The notes under the pieces are model-generated. The model had not been told where the DNA came from and searched no databases. It worked only from the letters and a program-made list of their open reading frames with translations. A stretch of 64,000 nt of DNA, from positions 434,001 to 498,000 of the forward strand of contig NZ_MASR01000001.1 in assembly GCF_001758195.1 (NCBI RefSeq). The letters are read 5' to 3'. This document shows, piece by piece, positions 39,690 through 47,260 of this stretch; the first letter of the stretch is position 1, and each line of letters starts with the position of its first letter. Source of the stretch: Pseudohongiella acticola (GTDB lineage: Bacteria; Pseudomonadota; Gammaproteobacteria; Pseudomonadales; Pseudohongiellaceae). A program made the position numbers and the translations under genes.

Positions 39690-39711
39690 TTAAGCTACTG
39701 ACGAAAACCAG

Positions 39712-39751
39712 AACGGCGCAGGGTTCGGTGTTACCGGGACTCTGCGCCGTT
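39712..39751 (+). terminator. Terminator of ppa
   Basis: AACGGCGCAG paired with CTGCGCCGTT across a 20-base interior that itself holds CGGT/ACCG pairing; followed by TCTATTTG. Also positioned to stop the convergent xdhC gene. Confidence 0.75.
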
Positions 39752-39780
39752 TCTATTTGTGCGACAATGCTGACTCGAAA

Positions 39781-40752
39781 CTAAGCGTGTGAATGCCGGA
39801 CCGCGGTCAGTTCGGCCATGATGGAGATCGCAATTTCCGCGGGTGTTTTACTGCCAATTGCCATCCCGATGGGCGCATGCAGACGGGCAATTTCATCTGC
39901 ACTCAATCCCAGTTCAGGCAAACGTAAACGACGATTGGCCGACGTGCGTTCAGATCCCATCGCGCCTATGTAAAACGCACTGGTTTTTAAGGCTTCCATC
40001 AAAGCCATGTCATCGACGCGCGGATCATGTGCCAGTGCGACAATACCGCTGTAAGGATTGCTGAATTGATCTCGCACGACATCGTCAGGCAGATCCGCCG
40101 TCAAATGCACGCCGTCAACCTGCCAATTATCCAGATACGATGGTCGCGGGTCACACAGCGTGACTTCATAATCCATGATCAAGGCCAGCTCTGCCACATA
40201 GCGCGCTACATCTCCCGCGCCCAGCAGCAATAACCGGTAACGCGGACTCAGACTGTGCAGCATTTCCCTGTCATCAAGTGTCACTGCCTCGTCAGAGGAA
40301 ACCTCACGTGTGCTGACAGTTCCGGTCAGCAGATCAACATGCCGGCTGATACGTTGGTGATCATTCAACGCTGCTCCCAAGGCCGAGAACACGTCCCGCA
40401 TCTCCGGCTCCGGTGCAATAAATTCCACCAGTACATGCAATTGTCCGCCGCAGGGTAGTCGCAGCCTGGCCTGTTCTTCCGCAGATACGCCATATTGCAC
40501 GATAAAGGGCCTGCCTTCGTTCTGGTACCGCTGCTTGAGACTGCCATCGCGTAATTGCGCAATAAAATCCTCTTCAATGCATCCGCCGGAGATCGAGCCC
40601 ACCATCTCGCCAGCCAGAGTGCAGGCCATCATGGCGCCGACCGGGCGCGGCGACGACCCCCAGGTCTTTAAAATCGTGCACAACCACACCGGTTTATCCT
40701 GAGTCAGCCACGCTGACACACTGGTGATAATATGATGCTGACTACTTTGCAT
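39781..40752 (-). CDS. XdhC/CoxI-family molybdoenzyme maturation factor
   Basis: 323 residues. The N-terminal XdhC domain has TWGSSPRPVGAMM and GSISGGCIEEDF. The C-terminal Rossmann domain has LLLLGAGDVARYVAELA and LAHDPRVDDMALMEALKTSAFYIGAMGS. XdhC proteins carry the sulfurated molybdenum cofactor to xanthine-dehydrogenase-family enzymes. The ATG has AAGGAT six bases upstream. No target enzyme genes are adjacent; the only related gene is the MocA-like transferase at 21.6 kb. It may serve an enzyme encoded elsewhere. Confidence 0.92.
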   Translation of the reverse strand: MQSSQHHIITSVSAWLTQDKPVWLCTILKTWGSSPRPVGAMMACTLAGEMVGSISGGCIEEDFIAQLRDGSLKQRYQNEGRPFIVQYGVSAEEQARLRLPCGGQLHVLVEFIAPEPEMRDVFSALGAALNDHQRISRHVDLLTGTVSTREVSSDEAVTLDDREMLHSLSPRYRLLLLGAGDVARYVAELALIMDYEVTLCDPRPSYLDNWQVDGVHLTADLPDDVVRDQFSNPYSGIVALAHDPRVDDMALMEALKTSAFYIGAMGSERTSANRRLRLPELGLSADEIARLHAPIGMAIGSKTPAEIAISIMAELTAVRHSHA

Positions 40753-40794
40753 TGTTATCCTTCTACGTTATAGCTGCGGGTACCAGTATGTCGA

Positions 40795-42195
40795 TCATAA
40801 GGATCGTCGCTTCCATCCTCCCCGCATAAACAGGTAGGTGCCGATGATGCCCATGGTCAGGTCCCCGATAAAGATGGACCAGTATACACCCTCGGCACCC
40901 CATCCGGCTGCCATGGCCAGTGTCCAGGCCAGCGGTATCTGCACCAGCCAGAAACTGAATGCATTTATCCAGGTAGGTGTCATGGTATCGCCGGCGCCAT
41001 TAAAGGCCTGTGTCACCACCGAGCCAAGCGCCAGGAAAACAAAGCCGTAACTGAGTATGCGCAGGCTTTGAATGCCATTGGCGACCACATCAGGGTTCTC
41101 GCTGAAAAAACCCATCACCCAGATCGGGAAAAAAATCAGAACCAGAGCGACCAGCAACATATAACTGACGTTGTAGCGAACGACCTGCCAGACGGTACGC
41201 TCTGCCCGCTCAGGCTTGGCCGCACCCAGGTTCTGCCCGACCAGCGTGGCTACCGCGTTGCTCAAGCCCCAGGAAGGCAGGATCACAAAAATGATGACGC
41301 GAATGGCGATGGTGTAACCGGCGACTGCTTCGTTGCCAAAATTGGATACCAGACGCATCAGAAACACCCAGCTTGCCGTCGCAATCAGAAACTGGGCAAT
41401 GCCACCGACCGAAATGCGTAGAAGCTGAGCCACAATGGTCAGACGCATAACAAGATCAGATAGCGCCAGTCTGATACGGCGATTATGCGAACAGAGGTAA
41501 TAAAGCTGGTATGCAACACCGATGCCGCGACCGATGTTGGTAGCCACCGCGGCCCCGGTCAAACCCATCTCAGGAAACGGCCCCCAGCCATAGATCAATA
41601 CCGGGTCCAGCACGATATTGATGCCATTCGCCAGTATCAGCGCGCGCATGGCAATACTGGCATCACCGGCACCCCGGAAGATGGCATTATTCAGAAACAG
41701 AAACACAATGGTGAACGAACCCGAAAACATGATTCGGGTATAGGTTTCCCCAGTCGCCAACACAGCAGCGTCTGCCCCCATCAGGCTAAGAATTTTTCCG
41801 GCGTAAAAAAAACCGACAGTACCCACCAGCACAGACACCGCAACGCCCACCCAGAGCGCCTGCCCGGCGACGACAGCGGCAGCCTGTGGGTTGTTTTCAC
41901 CAATGCGTCGGGCGACCAGCGCTGTTGCTGCCATGCTCAAACCAATGGCAATGGCGTACAGCAGCGAAATCACCGCTTCAGTCAGGCCCACCGTGGCCAC
42001 GGCCTCCGCCCCCAGTCCGGCCACAAAAAAGATGTCCACGATGGCGAACACCGACTCCATGGCCATTTCCAGAATCATGGGCACTGACAACAGGAATGTC
42101 GCCCGCGCAATCGATCCCTCGGTGTAATTGATAGTAGCGCTGCCCACCAGCGCCTGTTTAAACAGGCTCAGGCCCGATCTTATTTTTCTTAACAT
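40795..42195 (-). CDS. MATE-family multidrug/sodium antiporter
   Basis: 466 residues, twelve hydrophobic segments in two halves (about 20-225 and 245-455). MATE features: SVPMILEMAMESVFAIVDIFFV near the start and PSWGLSNAVATLVGQNLGA in the second half. It probably exports organic cations in exchange for Na+ or H+. Start at ATG 42195 (MLRKIRSGLSLF); the longer reading from 42243 is unsupported. It is the upstream neighbour of xdhC on the minus strand, with 42 bp between; a functional link is not evident. Confidence 0.93.
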   Translation of the reverse strand: MLRKIRSGLSLFKQALVGSATINYTEGSIARATFLLSVPMILEMAMESVFAIVDIFFVAGLGAEAVATVGLTEAVISLLYAIAIGLSMAATALVARRIGENNPQAAAVVAGQALWVGVAVSVLVGTVGFFYAGKILSLMGADAAVLATGETYTRIMFSGSFTIVFLFLNNAIFRGAGDASIAMRALILANGINIVLDPVLIYGWGPFPEMGLTGAAVATNIGRGIGVAYQLYYLCSHNRRIRLALSDLVMRLTIVAQLLRISVGGIAQFLIATASWVFLMRLVSNFGNEAVAGYTIAIRVIIFVILPSWGLSNAVATLVGQNLGAAKPERAERTVWQVVRYNVSYMLLVALVLIFFPIWVMGFFSENPDVVANGIQSLRILSYGFVFLALGSVVTQAFNGAGDTMTPTWINAFSFWLVQIPLAWTLAMAAGWGAEGVYWSIFIGDLTMGIIGTYLFMRGGWKRRSL

Positions 42196-42575
42196 ATGAC
42201 TAACCCCGGTAACCGGTCGGCAGGCACAACAATGACTACCCAAAACATCAGAGCGCAGTTCGTCAACGCAATAGAGCTGACTGTGCGACCGGTAAACTAA
42301 ACTGAATAATTAAAAGGCACCCGATCAAAATACTCAGGGCCAGTGATGGAACTGGAAAAGAGACTTATGTCGTCAACCTTCGACGATGTCTCAAGCGGCT
42401 TTGGGAAAGCCTGAGGTTAGTAACTTCATGGACCTGCGCTCCTGCAGTGGGATGCTCGGTAGCATCAAACGGGCAAGGCAGTATAATCTGCAAATTATGC
42501 TTTGTCTGCATGTTTAATTGTCACAATGTGTTACAATGCAGCCTGAATACACTGAGCAATCTGGAAGCAATACGC
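42196..42575 (+). other. 380-bp region with a structured leader upstream of the response-regulator gene
   Basis: Contains no supported reading frame. Stem-loops on the plus strand: 42340-42355 (CCAGT, loop GATGGA, ACTGG), 42370-42386 (TCGTC/GACGA, flanked by AGAC/GTCT), 42390-42415 (CTCA, GGCTTT, GGG, AAAGCC, TGAG) and 42451-42466 (GATGCT, CGGT, AGCATC). Several GGA triplets occur, one in a hairpin loop, as in CsrA/RsmA targets. I see no cyclic-di-GMP (GEMM) riboswitch core. Confidence 0.5.
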
Positions 42576-43604
42576 GTGACTTTAGCGGTACTGATTTGTG
42601 ACGACTCCGGTCTGGCAAGACGCCAGATGGCTCGATCCCTGCCGGCAGGCTGGGATATAGAGGTCAGCTTTGCCGAAGATGGCAAGCAGGCGATAGATGC
42701 CATACTGCAAGGCAAGGGCGATGTATTGTTCCTCGATCTGAATATGCCTGTGATGAATGGTTATGAGGTACTGGAGCGGATACGGCAAGACGATCTGCCG
42801 ACCATGGTACTGGTAGTCTCCGGCGATATTCAGGCAGAAGCCCGCAACCGGGTCATGGCCGCTGGCGCGCTGGATTTTCTGAAGAAACCGGTTGCCCCGG
42901 AACAGATCTCTGACGTGCTGAAACGCTATGGCATTTTATCGCTTGCCAGCTGCGATCCTGACACAGCACCCGAATCGCGAGATTTAGACCTGCCCAGCCC
43001 CGATTTTCAGCCAGCCCTGCGCGAGGTTGTGAACATTGCCATGGGTCAGGCCGGTAATCGACTCAGCGAACTGTTGGGTACATTTATTCAGTTGCCGGTG
43101 CCCGATGTATTTACCGGACCCTATAATAAAATCACACAACACCTTCCCTATGATGACGGCTCCGCCATGAGCGCTGTCTCTCATGGCTTTAGCGGCAACG
43201 GCGTTGCCGGTGAAGCCGTCGTGATGATGCGTGCCGACGGCTTTGCCGATCTGGAGTCATTGGTGTCGCTTGATATGCCCGAAGGCAGCAACTCGGAAAC
43301 CGGCATTCTGACGGACCTGTCGGAGTTACTGGTGGGTTCCTGCCTCAAAGGTATCAGCCACCAGCTCGACATCGAATTCAATCACAGCTATCCGGCAGTG
43401 CTCGGCCATGGTCAGGAATGCTCAGTGCTACTCGATTGCGAGGCTAACGAACAGAACGTGCTTGCAATCAATATTTCTTACAACCTGTCGACGCCAGACA
43501 TGGATTGTCACCTGCTGCTGTTATTAACCGAGGATTCAATACCGGCACTCAAGTCCAGAGTTGACATGTTGATGCAGGATTCAGGAGCGGATACTTCATG
43601 CTGA
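42576..43604 (+). CDS. Response regulator fused to a CheC-like phosphatase domain
   Basis: About 342 residues from a GTG at 42576 (a GGAAG lies nine bases upstream). Receiver domain 1-120: acidic pair Asp9/Asp10, phospho-acceptor Asp54 in L-F-L-D-L-N-M-P, Ser82 in V-S-G, Lys in F-L-K-K-P. A linker (about 121-145) leads to a CheC/CheX-like region whose first E-x-x-N catalytic motif is Glu150/Asn153 (EVVNIAMGQAG). The matching second site (SELLVGSCLKG) keeps Glu but has Gly for Asn. CheC domains remove phosphate from CheY-like proteins, so it may act on itself or partners. It overlaps the PAS-GGDEF gene by 7 bp. Confidence 0.88.
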   Translation: MTLAVLICDDSGLARRQMARSLPAGWDIEVSFAEDGKQAIDAILQGKGDVLFLDLNMPVMNGYEVLERIRQDDLPTMVLVVSGDIQAEARNRVMAAGALDFLKKPVAPEQISDVLKRYGILSLASCDPDTAPESRDLDLPSPDFQPALREVVNIAMGQAGNRLSELLGTFIQLPVPDVFTGPYNKITQHLPYDDGSAMSAVSHGFSGNGVAGEAVVMMRADGFADLESLVSLDMPEGSNSETGILTDLSELLVGSCLKGISHQLDIEFNHSYPAVLGHGQECSVLLDCEANEQNVLAINISYNLSTPDMDCHLLLLLTEDSIPALKSRVDMLMQDSGADTSC

Positions 43605-44563
43605 GCCCTACAACCACTGGCAATGATATGGACAGCCTGCACCAGGTCATGCAGCTGCTGCAAACGCTGGACAACGGCCTGGTGCTGCTGGATGCAGATT
43701 ATAATGTGCAGATGTGGAACAGCTTTATGGAGAATCACAGTGGCATTGCCATCAGTGACGCCAGGGGAAAGAATCTGTTCGATCTGTTTCCGGATTTGCC
43801 CAAAACCTGGCTCAGACGAAAAATCGACTCCGCCTTCAGCCTGCAAAGCCGTGCTTTTTGCACCTGGGAGGAACACCCTCGCCTGTTCAATTTCAAGAGC
43901 ACTCGCCCATTAACGGGACGCTCAGCGATGATGTACCAGAACATTACCCTGATACCACTGACGGGTCTCAACGGAGCCATAAACAGTGTCTGCCTGCTGG
44001 TCTATGATGTGACTGAGATTGCAACGCGCAAGCAGGACCTGGAATCGGCCAACAAAACTCTGCAAAAAATCAGTCGAACTGACAAATTGACCGGACTGTA
44101 CAACCGGGGTTATTGGGAAGAGTGCCTTGAGCAGGAATTCAAACGCTGCCAGCGCAGTAAAAGGCCATCAGCACTGATTCTGTTTGATATTGATCATTTC
44201 AAAACATTTAATGACACGCATGGCCATACCGCTGGTGATGAGGTCTTGCGAGCTGTTGCCAGAGCCATCAAAGAGACGCAGCGCTCAACCGACATCTCAG
44301 GCCGTTACGGTGGCGAAGAGTTTGGCCTGGTATTGCCGGAAACAACCCAGAGTCAGGCTATGCTGGTAGCAGAAAGACTACGTGAAACTATTGCAGCGGC
44401 AACGGTGGAATGGGATTCTACAACCCTGCAGGTTACGGTCAGTATCGGCGTTGCAGAATATTCCGACTCATTGAAAGATCATCAAAATTGGCTTGAGGTT
44501 AGCGATAAAGCCTTATACAGGGCCAAGGAAGATGGTCGCAATTGCACTAAGGTGCCCGAGTAG
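43598..44563 (+). CDS. PAS-GGDEF diguanylate cyclase
   Basis: 321 residues without membrane segments. A PAS-like domain (about 15-145) includes NGLVLLDADYNVQMWNSFME. The GGDEF domain has R-Y-G-G-E-E-F with an RxxD inhibitory site (R-S-T-D) ahead and a normal LTGLYNRGYWEE start. Active cyclic-di-GMP synthesis is expected. The start overlaps the response-regulator-CheC gene by 7 bp, so the two are coupled and probably one signalling unit. The gene converges with ogt across 15 bp. Confidence 0.93.
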   Translation: MLSPTTTGNDMDSLHQVMQLLQTLDNGLVLLDADYNVQMWNSFMENHSGIAISDARGKNLFDLFPDLPKTWLRRKIDSAFSLQSRAFCTWEEHPRLFNFKSTRPLTGRSAMMYQNITLIPLTGLNGAINSVCLLVYDVTEIATRKQDLESANKTLQKISRTDKLTGLYNRGYWEECLEQEFKRCQRSKRPSALILFDIDHFKTFNDTHGHTAGDEVLRAVARAIKETQRSTDISGRYGGEEFGLVLPETTQSQAMLVAERLRETIAAATVEWDSTTLQVTVSIGVAEYSDSLKDHQNWLEVSDKALYRAKEDGRNCTKVPE

Positions 44564-44578
44564 TGCCGTAACGAAACC

Positions 44579-45076
44579 TCACTGCAGACTGAATGGCGTA
44601 TGCGCCTGCTCCAGAGCCAGCAAGTGCTTTTTGCAGGCCAGTCCACCACCGAACCCTGTCAGATCACCCTTGCTGCCAATCACCCGGTGGCAGGGAATGA
44701 CAATCGGCAGCGGATTCTGTCCATTGGCCGAACCCACCGCACGACTTGCTTCCGGTTTTCCAACCAACGCAGCGATATCACCATAACTTCTGGTTTCGGC
44801 GTAAGGTATCTTGCGCAACGCCTGCCAGACCTGGCATTGAAAATCGGTACCGATGGGTCTTAAAACCAGATCAAACTCTGTCAGCTCGCCAGCAAAATAT
44901 GACGCCAATTGCCGTTTCACTGGCAAAAACAGTTCATTGCGACGCAGCCAGTCGGGAGCCGGTTGTCTTGCCGCTTTACCGGTAGGGAAACTGATCAGCG
45001 TCAGTGCACTATCGTCACCCGCCAGCAACAGCTTGCCAACGGGTGATTCATAGTAACTGTAAAACGTTTCGCTCAC
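44579..45076 (-). CDS. ogt: Methylated-DNA--protein-cysteine methyltransferase
   Basis: 165 residues. It repairs O6-alkylguanine by suicide transfer to Cys129 in the I-P-C-H-R-V motif. The helix-turn-helix stretch SYGDIAALVGKPEASRAVGSANGQNP and GGLACKKHLLALE complete the family pattern. The start is a GTG at 45076 that overlaps the stop of the PQQ dehydrogenase gene (GTGA), so its translation is probably coupled to that of the dehydrogenase. The length fits Ogt rather than the longer Ada. Confidence 0.95.
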   Translation of the reverse strand: MSETFYSYYESPVGKLLLAGDDSALTLISFPTGKAARQPAPDWLRRNELFLPVKRQLASYFAGELTEFDLVLRPIGTDFQCQVWQALRKIPYAETRSYGDIAALVGKPEASRAVGSANGQNPLPIVIPCHRVIGSKGDLTGFGGGLACKKHLLALEQAHTPFSLQ

Positions 45077-47232
45077 TGAGATTCAAGCAAAGCGTTTGCA
45101 CGCGCGATCACATACTGCAGAACCGCCTCTGCATCAGACTCTTCCAGTTGTTCGGAGAAGGACACCATGCCCCCAGAGGCAAGTTCGCCACCCAGTACAA
45201 CCGAATTCCAGTCTTCAATATCATGCAGGCGATCTGTATATCGCAGATCAGGGAATACGCCAGCACCATCGCTGGCGGCATTGTTACCATGACAGACACT
45301 GCAGTACTGGCCGTATACCTGCTCGCCATGGGCCAGCATTTCATTGTTGGCCAGCAGCGGCGGCGGGTTCAGTTCACGGTCCTCGGCCACTGCAACTTCC
45401 GTTGGCAATGCGTGATCGCCACCCAGTGTGTATACCAGCAGTCGCGAATTATTACTGGATTCACGCGTCGTGGAGCCGATGGCACCTGGCCCGACCTGCG
45501 GCAGTGCACGCGACCCTGTCAACACCGCAACATATTGCTGGCCATCGATACTGTAGCTGACCGGAGCCGCTACCGTATGGGACTGGGTAATGCCACTCCA
45601 CAGACGCTCACCATCGCTGTCCCGATAAGCAACAAATTCACCAGCCGCGTTACCCTGGAACACCAGCCCACCTGCCGTTGACATCACACCGGCTGCTGCC
45701 GTGGGTGACAACTGCGGTTGACGCCAGACTTCCTGCTGAGCAATCGGGTCCCAGGCCAACAGATAGGCTTTACGTTCGGGCGCTGCATCACCTGCAGCCG
45801 CTACCAGTCGCGCACCTTCGGCCAGATCGGTTCCGGTATTCCAGCCACGATCGGATCTTTCAAAAGACTCCTGAGCATGGTATCCCATGTAGTTTTCGGT
45901 CGCCGGCAGGTACACCAGATTGGTGTTCTGGCTGAATGACATGGGATACCAGTTGTGTCCGCCCAGCGCGCCCGGCTGCACAATAATCGGCTGTTTGGTC
46001 ACGTCATAACGCGCCTCGGGTATTTCCACCGGACGACCGGTCTCCAGATCGATATGGGTGGCCCAGCTCACAGGGACAAAGTTTTCCGCTGACAACAGAC
46101 GACCGGTCAACGCGTCCAGTACGTAGAAAAATCCGTTCTTGGGCGCCTGCATGACCACTCGACGATCTTCGCCACCGATGTTCAGGTCAGCCACAATAAT
46201 CTGCTGCGTTGCCGTGTAGTCCCAGGTTTCACCCGGCGTGGTCTGATAGTGCCAGACGTAGCTGCCATCATCGGGATTGATGGCAACAATCGAAGTCAAG
46301 AACAGGTTGTCACCGCCGCCCGGGCTTCGCAGCGTCTGATTCCAGGGCGAACCATTACCAACACCGATATACATCAGGTTGGATTCCGGGTCATAGGCCA
46401 TGGAGTCCCAGACCGTGCCACCGCCACCCATGGCCCACCATTCACCGGTCCAGGTTTCCGCCGCCATTTCCAGCTCAGGTTGCTCAAATCCATTTTCGGG
46501 ATTGCCCGGTACTGTATAAAAACGCCAATGCTCTTCACCCGTATCAGCATCGTAGGCAGTAATATAACCACGCACGCCGTATTCACCGCCGCCATTGCCT
46601 ATAATGACCTTGCCATCTACGATGCGCGGAGCACCCGTGATGGTATAGGGTTGCGACTGATCGGTAGTTACTACACTCCACAATTGCTCGCCAGTGCTGG
46701 CGTCCAGCGCAATCAGCCGGCCATCAAGCGCGCCAAAAAAGATTTTACCGTCCCACGCGGCCACGCCCCGATTGACCACATCACAACAGGCATCGACGCC
46801 ACGCGCCCGGTCCACTTCCGGGTCGAATTCCCACAACAGGCTGCCATCTTCGGCATCAAATGCTTTCACCATGCTCCAGGCAGTCGTGATGTAGATTGCA
46901 CCATCCACGACAATGGGTGTCGCTTCCTGACCGCGACTGGTATCCAGGTCTGCCGACCAGGCCAGGCCGAGCTGGTCAACAGTATCCTGATTGATCTGAT
47001 CCAGAGGACTGAAACGTTGCTCCCAGTAATTGCGACCAGTAGACATCCACTGCCCGGGCTCCGCATCGGCTGCCACCAGCCGTTCAGTGGTGACTGACGC
47101 ACTGTATTGCGGCATCGCAGTCGGCGCAGCAGCTGCCGGCGCACTGACAGCCGTATCCGACTGCTCTGCTGGTCCACATGCGGCCAACAGCGCCGCGGCC
47201 GCCAGCATTGGGAGGTGTTTGCTAATCTTCAT
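45073..47232 (-). CDS. PQQ-dependent alcohol dehydrogenase lipoprotein with C-terminal cytochrome c
   Basis: 719 residues. A lipoprotein signal (L-L-A-A-C, Cys19) precedes a PQQ eight-bladed propeller (about 60-590). Features: ATPIVVDGAIYITTAWS, adjacent Cys149-Cys150 (vicinal disulfide at the PQQ), catalytic Asp/Ca site in ETWDYTATQ, and W-blade repeats. The C-terminal 90 residues hold a heme c motif C-S-V-C-H, and Met in GGMVSFSEQL is a possible axial ligand. It oxidises alcohols in the periplasm and passes electrons to its own heme. The ribosome site is AGGGG seven bases before the ATG. It is followed by ogt and preceded by another PQQ protein. Confidence 0.93.
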   Translation of the reverse strand: MKISKHLPMLAAAALLAACGPAEQSDTAVSAPAAAAPTAMPQYSASVTTERLVAADAEPGQWMSTGRNYWEQRFSPLDQINQDTVDQLGLAWSADLDTSRGQEATPIVVDGAIYITTAWSMVKAFDAEDGSLLWEFDPEVDRARGVDACCDVVNRGVAAWDGKIFFGALDGRLIALDASTGEQLWSVVTTDQSQPYTITGAPRIVDGKVIIGNGGGEYGVRGYITAYDADTGEEHWRFYTVPGNPENGFEQPELEMAAETWTGEWWAMGGGGTVWDSMAYDPESNLMYIGVGNGSPWNQTLRSPGGGDNLFLTSIVAINPDDGSYVWHYQTTPGETWDYTATQQIIVADLNIGGEDRRVVMQAPKNGFFYVLDALTGRLLSAENFVPVSWATHIDLETGRPVEIPEARYDVTKQPIIVQPGALGGHNWYPMSFSQNTNLVYLPATENYMGYHAQESFERSDRGWNTGTDLAEGARLVAAAGDAAPERKAYLLAWDPIAQQEVWRQPQLSPTAAAGVMSTAGGLVFQGNAAGEFVAYRDSDGERLWSGITQSHTVAAPVSYSIDGQQYVAVLTGSRALPQVGPGAIGSTTRESSNNSRLLVYTLGGDHALPTEVAVAEDRELNPPPLLANNEMLAHGEQVYGQYCSVCHGNNAASDGAGVFPDLRYTDRLHDIEDWNSVVLGGELASGGMVSFSEQLEESDAEAVLQYVIARANALLESQ

Positions 47233-47260
47233 CTTGTGTCCCCTGAATCTACGTCAGTTT

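Noticed and set aside
42300-42575. Cyclic-di-GMP (GEMM) riboswitch upstream of the response-regulator gene
   Set aside because: The conserved core sequences (such as the GGGCAAACC and ACGCAAAGC blocks) are absent despite similar size and context.
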